DNA of 13,614 nt, from contig JAKAWF010000073.1 in assembly GCA_021817025.1 (NCBI GenBank), positions 1-13,614 on the forward strand, written 5' to 3'. The notes under the pieces are model-generated. The model saw only the letters and a program-made list of their open reading frames with translations, did no database searches and was not told the DNA's origin. This document shows, one piece after another, positions 1 to 7,224 of the stretch. The stretch is from a bacterium (GTDB lineage: Bacteria > Chloroflexota > Dormibacteria > UBA8260 > Bog-877). How positions within the stretch are numbered: position 1 is the stretch's first letter; each line of letters starts with the position of its first letter. The translations under genes and the position numbers were made by a program.

Positions 1-14
1 TGCCTCGGCGGTGC

Positions 15-90
15 GCGTTCCACGGTGAGGCCAGAACCGATCCCGGCAACGGGAGAGGAACCCCGAGAAGGGGTGCCACTAGCAGTGGGC
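15..90 (+). ncRNA. Candidate structured RNA (tandem hairpins), identity unknown
   Basis: On the plus strand several short perfect hairpins follow one another: TCCCG (41-45) pairs with CGGGA (50-54) across a GCAA loop, a classic GNRA tetraloop; ACCCC (60-64) pairs with GGGGT (70-74) around GAGAA, and may extend through GG/CC at 57-58/76-77; CCACT (76-80) pairs with AGTGG (84-88), which competes with that extension. GTTC (17-20) can pair with GAAC (34-37). Such density outside a gene suggests RNA structure. Because a decayed IS607 recombinase lies next to it, an omega-RNA-like transposon RNA is one possibility, but I do not recognise a family. The element may begin before the window. Confidence 0.3.
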
Positions 91-199
91 TTACTAGAGT
101 TCACTGTGTGGCAACGGCTGACGACCTGTTGGCCTGGGACCCAGCTCCGTGGTGCTTTGAGGACTTCTGAGCCAAGCCAATTCATGGCTGGGGTGGCCC

Positions 200-492
200 T
201 TCCCCGACCTGTCAGCGAATATCCCACTGACGTTGAGACCTCGTGTCCGGGCCTCGGGGGCGGCTGGTGATCCAGCCGCGCCCCAGTCATGGATCGATGC
301 CCCTAACACCGCGCTGGTCGGGTCAGGACACCCTGGCGTGAACGATGTGGCGTGCTTGGTGGCGGCGCCCGCCGCCGGGATCGTCCCCGACGGGGTGCGG
401 ACAGCCGGCCCAGGCAGCTGTCCGGGGCGGAACCACCGCCAGGCGGTCTGGTAGTGAACGCCTTCCAGTCTGGCCCACTCCGACCACCTCAT
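200..492 (-). pseudogene. Decayed IS607-family serine recombinase (TnpA), N-terminal remnant
   Basis: From an ATG at 492 the minus strand encodes MRWSEWARLEGVHYQTAWRW and continues to a GTI motif near 375. This is the MerR-like helix-turn-helix that opens IS607-type TnpA proteins. The homology then moves to a second frame, where HARVS, an in-frame TGA (323-325) and PDQRG correspond to the catalytic YARVSS-x-DQ segment of small serine recombinases. Farther on, a third frame (about 202-242) reads TSVGYSLTGRGR, resembling the family's TEVGS-x-LNGRRR stretch. With two frame changes and at least two stops the gene is dead. No TnpB remnant and no clear element ends were found. Identification of the HTH part is fairly secure; the other two segments rest on short matches. 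Confidence 0.6.
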
Positions 493-550
493 GTCGAGAC
501 ACCGGAACAGCTGCGCGGTGAGAGGTATTGAGGTCGTGGGGAGCAGTTGG

Positions 551-577
551 CACCCCCCGGCCGCGGCCGCTCCGGGC
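551..577 (-). terminator. GC-rich hairpin after the pilus operon, possible terminator
   Basis: Just beyond the stop of the last operon gene the sequence contains a 12-bp perfect palindrome CGGCCGCGGCCG (558-569). On the minus strand a CCCGG...CCGGG stem encloses it. There is no T-tract, so a standard intrinsic terminator is not shown. It could be a weak or factor-dependent terminator, or chance GC-rich symmetry. Confidence 0.2.
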
Positions 578-583
578 CAGCGG

Positions 584-1024
584 TCACTCCTCACCGCGTT
601 CGACCACGCGGCACAATTTCCAGGGCACAGCGGTCGTCTCCAGTTCGACATCCACCTCGTGCGTCCGCAGGGGTGCGACGACCGCGCCCTCCGGATACTC
701 ACAGCGGGTGAGGTCCTCGAATCTGAGCCGGAGCCATAGCCTCCCTGGTCCATCGGGCCGGCGGCGGCATTGACTCCAGCGCAGGCCGGACCTGGCCGGG
801 CTCCAGGCACCGGAGTCGGCGCGGAAGGTGGCGGCCGCGGCCAGCATTCTGGCGATGAGTTGGGGCGCGATGTACCTGACCAGCGCGACGTCGTCCCCCG
901 CCGCGATTGCCGCCTCCACCCCGTCCACCAGCTGGCGCAGCCTGTTGGTGGTCTGGTCCGCACCTTGATGCTGGAGCTGGGCCTGGGGGCGGAGCCGCAA
1001 GCGGAGGCGCCCCGGATCAGCCAT
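584..1024 (-). CDS. Small protein, possibly NTF2/Tim44-like, last gene of the Tad operon
   Basis: This 146-residue protein has no recognised name. The chosen ATG (1022-1024) overlaps the stop of the upstream ATPase gene by 8 bases; an in-frame ATG four codons earlier is also possible. Residues 25-65 are helical in character (RLRQLVDGVEAAIAAGDD, then IAPQLIARMLAA). This is the usual opening of NTF2/SnoaL- or Tim44-like folds, where a helix bundle and an 'x-LSPxL' segment precede curved beta strands. The rest alternates hydrophobic and charged residues and ends with WKLCRVV, as such domains often do. There is no signal peptide or membrane segment, so it is probably cytoplasmic. Its place at the end of the operon suggests an accessory role in pilus assembly. 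The fold is inference; the gene call rests on the overlap and the continuous frame. Confidence 0.6.
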   Translation of the reverse strand: MADPGRLRLRLRPQAQLQHQGADQTTNRLRQLVDGVEAAIAAGDDVALVRYIAPQLIARMLAAAATFRADSGAWSPARSGLRWSQCRRRPDGPGRLWLRLRFEDLTRCEYPEGAVVAPLRTHEVDVELETTAVPWKLCRVVERGEE

Positions 1025-2132
1025 GAGCCCCGCCACCTGGCGCGGTCGACCACAGGTCGCAGACCAGGTCGAGGGTGCTGGCCGCGACCTTTCTGTCCAC
1101 CTCTGCCAGTGGCAGGTGCCGCACCTCGGCCAGGATCGCGCTGCGCTGCACCCAGGGCCGGGCGCTGAGCCCCAGTCCCTCCAGGGCAGGGTGGTGGCGG
1201 AGGCCCTGCAGGGACTGGCCCGGGGCCAGGGCGACCACTCCCCGACAGCGCTCGCGTCCCACCCCGAACCACCTCTCCAGGGCCTGCAAGGACTGGGATG
1301 TTGCTCTCACGTCGGGCTCGAACGGGCGCAATGGAAGCACGAACACATGGGCCTGGCCAGCCCAAAATCGTGCCTGGGAGCTGGTGGTGCCGTGGAGCGG
1401 GCCTCCGTCCACCACCACCACGTCGAAGGCTGGTCGGATCAGATACTGGAGCAGATAGTCGAGATGCTCAGGGCCGATCGGCGACACCTGGCTTTCGGGC
1501 CAGGCGCTCAGCAACGCCCGCAGCGACCGCTTCGGGTGAGTCCAGAGCAGGGTCTCCAAGCGGGGGTTCCCTGCCGCCAGCTCCGGCAGTCGCAGGAGCA
1601 CCTGATCGACGCGAGCGGAGGGCAGCCGATCCTGTTGCGCCTCGGCCGCCCCCAGGCGCAGGTCAAGACTCGGATTGACCCCGTCGGCATCCACCAGCAG
1701 GGTTCTCAGCCCGCCGTCCCAGGCGGACACGGCCCAGCCGATATCGAGGGCCAGGGTGGAGCGACCACTGCCGCCGGTGCCGCCCGCCACCAGCGCCACC
1801 AGGGGAGTCGCCAGGCCACTCCGAGCGCCTCTACCCAGGCTTGTCTGGCGGGTGCCAGACGAGGTCGGATCACTCCCCTGGAGGGCGCGCAGGCGGCGGG
1901 CGATCTCGGCCGGAAGGAGGCCCGGCAACCGAGACGCCAAGCGGCGCCGCGGCGGCGCAGGTTGATCAGCCTCCGCAAGGCAAACGAGGGGGTGGCTGGG
2001 AACCTGGCGCCGAGGCCTCGCCTCGCCGGGTCGCCGCCAGGCGAGGACGCTCGGGGACGGCAACTCAGGTGGGGGTGGCGCTGGCTCCCACTCCCCTGAG
2101 GCTGGCCCCGAGGGGGCTCGGCGGCTCAGCAT
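1017..2132 (-). CDS. Second CpaE/ParA-like ATPase of the Tad operon, with proline/arginine-rich N-terminus
   Basis: This is a 371-residue member of the SIMIBI ATPase family (ParA/MinD/CpaE). The start ATG (2130-2132) overlaps the tadG-like stop in ATGCTGA. Residues 1-110 are rich in Pro and Arg and look disordered. The ATPase domain follows: a deviant P-loop GGTGGSGRST at about 117-126, a Walker A' segment TLLVDAD (144-150) and a Walker B strand FDVVVVDGG (236-244). The signature lysine before GG is absent, and the catalytic P-loop lysine is arginine. Degenerate P-loops are known in CpaE/TadZ proteins, which help localise the pilus machine. It may act as a polar or septal positioning factor or as a partner of the first CpaE-like protein. 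ATPase activity is uncertain because of the substitution. Membership in the superfamily is confident. Confidence 0.82.
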   Translation of the reverse strand: MLSRRAPSGPASGEWEPAPPPPELPSPSVLAWRRPGEARPRRQVPSHPLVCLAEADQPAPPRRRLASRLPGLLPAEIARRLRALQGSDPTSSGTRQTSLGRGARSGLATPLVALVAGGTGGSGRSTLALDIGWAVSAWDGGLRTLLVDADGVNPSLDLRLGAAEAQQDRLPSARVDQVLLRLPELAAGNPRLETLLWTHPKRSLRALLSAWPESQVSPIGPEHLDYLLQYLIRPAFDVVVVDGGPLHGTTSSQARFWAGQAHVFVLPLRPFEPDVRATSQSLQALERWFGVGRERCRGVVALAPGQSLQGLRHHPALEGLGLSARPWVQRSAILAEVRHLPLAEVDRKVAASTLDLVCDLWSTAPGGGAHG

Positions 2133-2695
2133 GTCGCCGAGCTGGTCGGCACCGGCTGCCCAAATCCGTGTGTCATCCAGGCCGTGGCCCGGCCCTGGAT
2201 CAGGATCGAGCTCCAACCTCCGAGCGCCAGCAGGGGCATCTGGGACGTCTTCCAAAGCAGCACGGACACTCCCTTCCAGGCCGATGAGCCGACCGGACAC
2301 CCTCCCAGGAGTGCCAGTTCGCAGCCGGTCCGCTGCCCTGGTACCGGGGCGAGATCAACGGCCGCGACCTGACGGCAGGTCAGCCCGGGTCCGGCGGTGC
2401 CGGCGTCGACCACCGCCGCCACCACCGCCGCCACGTCACCCACCCCGTTGCCGCAGGTGGAGTTGCCGTCTGGTGCCCCGCAGAGCTGGAAGGAGCCGGT
2501 GCGGTCCAGAGCGGTGACGTCAACGGCTTGGGCCCCCGACTCAGCCGCGCTCTGGGTGGTGGCCACCAGGCTGGCATGGGTGGAGAGCAGCAGGCCGCCG
2601 TCAACCGCCAGGGCTGCGACCGGCAGCAGCAGCAGCGCCAGCAGGAGCGCGAACAGTGGCAGAATCTGCCCGCGCTGCCCGTCAGCAGTCGTCAC
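2126..2695 (-). CDS. TadG-like pilus assembly protein (Tad domain)
   Basis: This 189-residue protein starts at a GTG (2693-2695) lying inside the end of the preceding gene. Residues 8-33 (RGQILPLFALLLALLLL and on) form one hydrophobic helix. After it comes VDGGLLLSTHASLVATTQSAAESGAQAVD, which is the TadG/TadE 'Tad-like' pattern in which the helix continues into a region rich in Ala, Ser and Thr. Unlike the two TadE-like proteins upstream, it lacks a glutamate at position +5 after the glycine, so it may be a membrane-anchored component and not a processed pseudopilin. The exported part carries six cysteines. It is much shorter than TadG proteins that have a C-terminal von Willebrand A domain, and no such domain is visible. 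Probably envelope-located, with its C-terminus outside. Confidence 0.8.
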   Translation of the reverse strand: MTTADGQRGQILPLFALLLALLLLPVAALAVDGGLLLSTHASLVATTQSAAESGAQAVDVTALDRTGSFQLCGAPDGNSTCGNGVGDVAAVVAAVVDAGTAGPGLTCRQVAAVDLAPVPGQRTGCELALLGGCPVGSSAWKGVSVLLWKTSQMPLLALGGWSSILIQGRATAWMTHGFGQPVPTSSATC

Positions 2696-3257
2696 CGGTC
2701 TGGTCCTGACTCGGGTTTCGGCTGCGGAAGGGATCGATCTTGTCGGTCGTGGTGGCGCTGAGGGCCGGCGACAGCCAGCCTCCCAGCAACGGAATCCAGG
2801 CCAGGTTGGGCCGGAACGCGACTGCCACCACCACATCCCCGTCCGTCACGCCGCCTCTGGTGGGGACGCCCCCAGCCCGGCAGAACGTGTCCCCCGGTGC
2901 GCCGTATCCAAACCAGATCGCGTACGCCCCGGTGCCAGGCGCGGTCGGCAGGGCGGCCGTGATCGGCACCGAGCCCACACAGGCCCCGTCCAAGGTGTCG
3001 TGAAGGTGAGCCGGCAGCAGGCCCGCGGAGTCAGCCAGCACCAGCCCCAGCTCCAGATGCGCTTGCCGGCAGGCCGAGGCGGCAGTCACTCCTCGGGCAG
3101 CCACCAGGGCGGTGGCACTGGCCGCCGTGCCGAGAGCCATCTGGGTGCGGGCCAGTTGGACGATTCCCACCGCCCCGCAGCCGAGGAGCAGGATCAACGG
3201 CAGTACCAGCGCCAGTTCCACCAGCGCCTGCCCCTCCCGCCGCCCGCCGGGGCTCAC
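2682..3257 (-). CDS. TadE-like minor pseudopilin (second)
   Basis: This 191-residue protein begins at GTG (3255-3257), which overlaps the preceding stop as GTGA. The N-terminus reads VSPGGRREGQALVELALVLP. Cleavage after Gly9 would place Glu at +5 of the mature protein, as expected for class III/Flp-type prepilin-like signals cut by a TadV/CpaA-type peptidase. A hydrophobic helix (about 12-35) and the LGTAASATALVAARG segment are typical of TadE/TadF. The remaining ~140 residues would be outside the membrane and contain few charged residues and several cysteines. It probably helps initiate or stabilise the pilus together with the TadE-like protein encoded just before it. The family assignment rests on the N-terminal 55 residues; the distal part is not recognisable. 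Confidence 0.85.
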   Translation of the reverse strand: MSPGGRREGQALVELALVLPLILLLGCGAVGIVQLARTQMALGTAASATALVAARGVTAASACRQAHLELGLVLADSAGLLPAHLHDTLDGACVGSVPITAALPTAPGTGAYAIWFGYGAPGDTFCRAGGVPTRGGVTDGDVVVAVAFRPNLAWIPLLGGWLSPALSATTTDKIDPFRSRNPSQDQTGDDC

Positions 3258-3919
3258 GGTGTGAAAGCCTCGACCTGGAGGCGCAGGCGCACCCCGACCG
3301 GCTCGGCGTCCAGCCCAGCCGAGCTGAGCCAGGGCGTTATGGTCTTCAGCCCACCGGTGATCCAGATGTCGACCGCCAGCGGTGGCCAGGAGGTGTAGGC
3401 CAGGCAGATCTGCAGCCGGCCCGGCACCGCCTTGGCCGCACATGCCGCCATCCCCTGGGACGCGCCGAAACAGCCATTGGAGTGGCAGGCGGGATTCTGC
3501 CTCCCGTCGAGGTCTCCGGGAACCGGCCCGTAGCTCGCCTGTGAGCCTGCCGGAACCTGGCTGCAGGGCAGGGTGGTGCCCGGCTCAGGGGTCCCGTCCT
3601 GATAGACCAGGCAGAGCGAGCCGGTGCCGCAGCCGGCGGAGCCGCCACCCGGGCAGGTGGGAACCAGCGCCAGGCCCAGGGAGGTGGCCGCCACGGACGC
3701 GATGGCGGCCGAGCGGCCCGCTGCCAGCCGCTGCAACGGATCGCCCGGGAGCGGGCCGGCAGAGGCGAGGCGAGCGCCCGTCAAAGCCGCACTCTGGACC
3801 CCTTCCTCGGCCATTGCCACGAGCCCCAACTGGACCGCTCCCAGCGCCGCCAGGAGGAAGATGGCCACCCCGATCGCGAGCTCCACCATGGCCTGCCCGG
3901 ATTGACGCCCGCGCCTCAC
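3254..3919 (-). CDS. TadE-like minor pseudopilin (first), cysteine-rich
   Basis: This 221-residue protein starts at GTG (3917-3919), overlapping the tadC stop (CAGTGA). It opens VRRGRQSGQAMVELAIGVAI; cleavage after Gly8 gives a mature +5 Glu, the hallmark of TadE/Flp-type processing. A single hydrophobic helix spans about 14-36, followed by EEGVQSAALTGARLAS, the usual TadE amphipathic continuation. The exported region, roughly residues 85-190, contains eight cysteines (for example TCPGG, AGCG, SNGC and MAACAAK), enough for up to four disulfides. That is unusual for a minor pseudopilin and suggests a compact extracellular domain. It sits between tadC and a second TadE-like gene. Confidence is high for the TadE class, low for what the cysteine-rich domain does. 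Confidence 0.85.
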   Translation of the reverse strand: MRRGRQSGQAMVELAIGVAIFLLAALGAVQLGLVAMAEEGVQSAALTGARLASAGPLPGDPLQRLAAGRSAAIASVAATSLGLALVPTCPGGGSAGCGTGSLCLVYQDGTPEPGTTLPCSQVPAGSQASYGPVPGDLDGRQNPACHSNGCFGASQGMAACAAKAVPGRLQICLAYTSWPPLAVDIWITGGLKTITPWLSSAGLDAEPVGVRLRLQVEAFTP

Positions 3920-4860
3920 TGGAACGCTCCCGCCAGCCGCTCCAGCGCCGGGTACAGGATGATCATGATGAAGGGCAGCAGGATGCACAGGGCGACTGGG
4001 AGCAACATCGAGACGAGGGCGCGCCGACCCCTGGTCGTGAGTTCGTCCCGTTGCCGGTCGCGCAGGCCTCGGGCGAGGTTGCCCAGGGGAGATGCCGTCG
4101 ATATCCCCTCCTCGCGCTGCAGCCGGATGACGGCGGCCATGGCGGCCAGCGCCGGCATCTGCAGCCGCTGCGCCTTGTCCTCCAACTGGCGGTCCAGCGG
4201 CAGCGTGCCCGAGGCGGCGGATCGGGTCAGACAGTCCCGCAGAATCGCGGCCGCAACTCCCCTGACCCGAGCGACCACCAGCTCCATCGCCCGCCTCGTG
4301 CCCACCCCGCCACCGCTCTGCTCCAGGGCCATGAGGTCGACCAGGATGGGCAGCTGAGCCATCGCGGCACGGCGGCGGTTGCGGGCGGATCGCAGGAGCC
4401 CGAGCACGGTCGCTGGTGGTAGCAACAGGACCGGCACCACCGCCAGCCAAATGGGGATCAGGCCGGCCGCCGTCGGGATCGTCAGCAGCACGGCGAGGGC
4501 CAGCATGATCAGAAGCTGCTCCGAGACGGCCTGCTCTGGCGCTAACTCAAGCCCTCCGCGCTGGAGCAGGCTCAGCAACAGCGGGCGCAGCGCGGCTGGC
4601 AGAAGCCGCCCGGCCACCGCCGCCCCCGCGGTCACGGCGCGGCCGAGCAGATGCAGGCCGCGATCCGGATGGGTTGGGGCGGCGGTCCGGCGGTGTGATG
4701 TTCTGCGGCTCACCCAGCCGCCCCAACTGGGCCGAGCCGGCCAGAGCCAGACCGCGGTTCCAGCGGCGGCGCCGAGGGCCACCGCCCCGGCGATGGCAAC
4801 CGGGGCGCCTGCGGGCGACAGCTGCCCCAGTGTGAACCCGACCAGCGGAGCCAGTTCCAT
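3916..4860 (-). CDS. tadC: Tad pilus inner-membrane platform protein TadC
   Basis: This 314-residue integral membrane protein belongs to the type II secretion F (GspF) family and would form the assembly platform with TadB, coupling ATP hydrolysis by the CpaF/TadA motor to pilus extension. The ATG at 4858-4860 lies five bases after the tadB stop. Hydrophobic segments occur near residues 20-40, 115-150 and 284-305. The cytoplasmic T2SSF part (about 166-285) includes MAQLPILVDLMALEQSGGG and RLQMPALAAMAAVIRLQREE, ending in RRALVSMLLPVALCILLPFI. This matches the conserved TadC pattern of a helix-rich domain followed by a short C-terminal membrane hairpin. Order after tadB and before the TadE genes is the usual one. 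Confidence 0.9.
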   Translation of the reverse strand: MELAPLVGFTLGQLSPAGAPVAIAGAVALGAAAGTAVWLWPARPSWGGWVSRRTSHRRTAAPTHPDRGLHLLGRAVTAGAAVAGRLLPAALRPLLLSLLQRGGLELAPEQAVSEQLLIMLALAVLLTIPTAAGLIPIWLAVVPVLLLPPATVLGLLRSARNRRRAAMAQLPILVDLMALEQSGGGVGTRRAMELVVARVRGVAAAILRDCLTRSAASGTLPLDRQLEDKAQRLQMPALAAMAAVIRLQREEGISTASPLGNLARGLRDRQRDELTTRGRRALVSMLLPVALCILLPFIMIILYPALERLAGAFQ

Positions 4861-4865
4861 GCGAG

Positions 4866-5834
4866 CTAGACGCTCCCCGCCGAGGAGTCCTGCTGAACCG
4901 ACACCGGGGCTCTTTGGGTGCGTTGCCGAGGGCCCGGACTCTGGGACTCCGCCATGTCGATGAGGTCGAGATCGGGGATGCGCAGGATGCGCAGCATCCA
5001 CAGGTACCCCACCACGATCGCGGTCAGCAGCAGGGCCAGCACCAGCTGTCCGGGCAGAGTGCCGTAGGGGTTGAGATAAGTGGGATTGACCACCCGCAGC
5101 ACGACTATGAGCCCCAGCGGCATCAGCGCGATCACCAGGGCACCAAACCGCCCCTGCGCCTGCTCAGCGCGCAGCTGACTCTGAGTGGCCTCGATCTGGT
5201 GGGCTGCCCGAGAGAGCTCCTCCAAGAGCGGGGTGAGGCGGCCGCCCGACCGCCCTCCCACGGCCAGGGTGGTGGCGACCAGGGTGAAGAGCGGCTGTCG
5301 CAGCCTGAGCTGTGCTTCCAGCAGGGCCTGCTCAAGCGAGGATTCGCGCATCCGATCCAGCACCTGGGTCAGCTCTGGCCGGAGCTCCAGCGGCCCGCTC
5401 TCGGCGAGCACCTGCAGGGACTGGCGGACGCCGTGACCGGCGGGCAGCAGCTGACCCAACAAGTCGACAGCGCTCACCAGCGCCTCCCGCTGGCGGGATC
5501 GGCGGCCCAGCTCACGCCAGCGCGCGAGAGCGCCCAGGGCGGTCCATCCCAAGACTCCGACGACCAAGGATGGCAGCGCCAGCCCCAGCATCGCGTAGGC
5601 GCCACCCGCGGCCAGGAGTCCCAGAGCCAAGCCCGGCAGCCAGCCCCGCCAGCCGGTGATTCCGTTCCCCAATCGGTTGCCGAGCCGCTTGAGCCGGCTC
5701 CACGCGGCAGCGACCGGACCCTGGTCGCCGCCGGCGATCGCAGCTGGGGCCGTGGCCAGGACGACCATCGCGCCGGTGGCGGCCGCGAGGCCCGAGGTGA
5801 GAAGGGCTAGCAGCAGCAAAGCTGGCGGGAGCAC
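4866..5834 (-). CDS. tadB: Tad pilus inner-membrane platform protein TadB
   Basis: This 322-residue GspF-family membrane protein is the partner of TadC in the pilus assembly platform. The start is GTG (5832-5834), 13 bases after the cpaF stop. Membrane segments are predicted at about 4-32, 66-104, 230-248 and 261-281. The cytoplasmic T2SSF domain between them carries the recognisable LLGQLLPAGHGVRQSLQVLA motif, VGGRSGGRLTPLLEELS, and a charged helix with many Gln residues (about 212-228). NPTYLNPYGTLPGQLVLALL after the third hydrophobic segment is typical of TadB proteins. The C-terminal ~35 residues are polar and probably flexible. Length is normal for the family. Confidence 0.92.
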   Translation of the reverse strand: MLPPALLLLALLTSGLAAATGAMVVLATAPAAIAGGDQGPVAAAWSRLKRLGNRLGNGITGWRGWLPGLALGLLAAGGAYAMLGLALPSLVVGVLGWTALGALARWRELGRRSRQREALVSAVDLLGQLLPAGHGVRQSLQVLAESGPLELRPELTQVLDRMRESSLEQALLEAQLRLRQPLFTLVATTLAVGGRSGGRLTPLLEELSRAAHQIEATQSQLRAEQAQGRFGALVIALMPLGLIVVLRVVNPTYLNPYGTLPGQLVLALLLTAIVVGYLWMLRILRIPDLDLIDMAESQSPGPRQRTQRAPVSVQQDSSAGSV

Positions 5835-5847
5835 TCTGGCGTCCTGC

Positions 5848-7224
5848 TCAGGCGCTCACGCCCAAGGGGTTCGAGGTACCCAGGAGGCCCTCTGCCGCCA
5901 CTCCCGCCGCTTCGAACTTCTCGGTGATCTTGGGGGGCAGGTCATCGAGTCTGGTGAGACTCCAATCCCACTCCCCGCGACTGCGACGGTAGCGGCAGAC
6001 CTCCTCCACCAATGGCATCTCCCCCTCCACCTGGCCGGTGACGAAGCCGACCGCCTGAATCACCCTGTGGTCCCGTCCGTCCGCCTGTCGAAAGCGGGTC
6101 AGGTGGATCACCAGGTCCACTTTCGCGGCAAGCTCGCGCGCGATCGCGGCAGGGTCGGCCTGCGCCTGGGCGGGATGGCGGCGCACCAAAGCGGCCAGAC
6201 GAGCGAGGGCGTCCCGGGCACTGTTGGCGTGGAGGGTGGTCCCACTGCCGTCATGGCCGGTGCCCATGGCGTCGACCACATCGAGGGCCTCGGCTCCGCG
6301 GCATTCGCCCACAAAGATGCGGTCGGGCCGCTGGCGCAGGGCGTTGCGCACCAGTTGCTGGATGGTGACCTCGCCGCGCCCTTCGGTGTTGGCGTCACGG
6401 GCCTCGAGGGAGATGGTGTTGGGCCGCCCGCCAGAGACGGTGCGCAGGTGCAGCTCCCGCTGGTCCTCGATGGTGATGATGCGCTCGAAACCGGGCACCT
6501 CCCTGATCAGAAGGCGCAGCAGCGTGGTCTTCCCAGACCCCGTGCTGCCCGAGACGATGAGGCTGAGGCGGGATCGCACCGCCGCCTGCAGCAGTGGGAT
6601 CAGCTCCCATGGCAGGGTGCCGACCTGGGCGAGATCGGACAGTCGCCCGAACCGGGCCAGCTGGTGGCGCCGGATCGTGACCGCCATGGGAACTGCGACT
6701 GGTGGCAGCACCGCGTTGAGGCGGGAACCGTCGTCCAGGGTGGCGGTGACCATGGGGCTGGCCCGGTCCAGATGGGACGAGCCCGTCCCCAACAGCTGCT
6801 GAACCGTGGTGAGCAGAGCCTCCTCGCTGGCGAACTCGATCCCCGACTCCTCCTGGACCCCGTCCCTGACCACCAGAATCTCCCCGGGGCCGTTCACGAT
6901 CACCTCCTCCACCAGGGGATCCCCGAGCAACTCGGCCAGGGGCCCCAGGGGGGTCACCTGTGCGAGGACGCGGCTCCGCAGCCGCTCGTAGCCGGCACCG
7001 TCGAGGACAGGGTTGCGCAGATGCGGCGCCGCCACGTGATAGCGCTGGATCTCGGACTGAACCAATTCCCCGATCCATCCTCGATCGCTGGCCACGAGCT
7101 CGGTCTCGGGGCGCTGGGCCAGTCGGCTGGCGATTCCGGATTGGACCCGGGTGAGAACCTCGGACTCGACCGTTTGCAGATGGTCGGGGGAGGCGCTGGA
7201 AAGGCGGCTCAGGGAGATGCTCAA
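5848..7224 (-). CDS. cpaF: Tad pilus assembly ATPase CpaF/TadA
   Basis: This is the cytoplasmic hexameric secretion ATPase (GspE/VirB11 superfamily) that powers pilus assembly. From a TTG at 7224, which overlaps the cpaE-like stop (TTGA), the protein has 458 residues; no ATG or GTG lies in frame close by, so TTG is preferred. The N-terminal domain (about 1-125) includes PLAELLGDPLVEEVIVNGP, characteristic of CpaF. The motor domain shows Walker A GSTGSGKTT (226-234), Asp box TIEDQREL (251-258), Walker B RIFVGECRG (302-310) and His box TTLHANS (329-335). All catalytic motifs are intact. It probably works with TadB and TadC. The same frame stays open upstream to 7608, but that part overlaps the cpaE-like gene and is not expected to be translated. 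Confidence 0.95.
   Translation of the reverse strand: MSISLSRLSSASPDHLQTVESEVLTRVQSGIASRLAQRPETELVASDRGWIGELVQSEIQRYHVAAPHLRNPVLDGAGYERLRSRVLAQVTPLGPLAELLGDPLVEEVIVNGPGEILVVRDGVQEESGIEFASEEALLTTVQQLLGTGSSHLDRASPMVTATLDDGSRLNAVLPPVAVPMAVTIRRHQLARFGRLSDLAQVGTLPWELIPLLQAAVRSRLSLIVSGSTGSGKTTLLRLLIREVPGFERIITIEDQRELHLRTVSGGRPNTISLEARDANTEGRGEVTIQQLVRNALRQRPDRIFVGECRGAEALDVVDAMGTGHDGSGTTLHANSARDALARLAALVRRHPAQAQADPAAIARELAAKVDLVIHLTRFRQADGRDHRVIQAVGFVTGQVEGEMPLVEEVCRYRRSRGEWDWSLTRLDDLPPKITEKFEAAGVAAEGLLGTSNPLGVSA

Noticed and set aside
25..270. 81-codon plus-strand frame at the left edge
   Set aside because: It crosses the hairpin cluster and the IS607 remnant and matches no known protein type.
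94..1365. 423-codon minus-strand frame
   Set aside because: It crosses the second ATPase gene, the small last gene and the IS607 remnant in one frame. Only its last part, from 492, contains a homologous segment (the HTH), treated here as a pseudogene.
1023..2099. 358-codon plus-strand frame
   Set aside because: Antisense of the ParA-like gene; low-complexity composition and no recognisable motif.
3254..4450. Long version of the first TadE-like gene
   Set aside because: The upstream 177 codons overlap tadC and are Pro/Gly/Arg/Ala-rich; the GTG at 3919 gives a correct TadE N-terminus.
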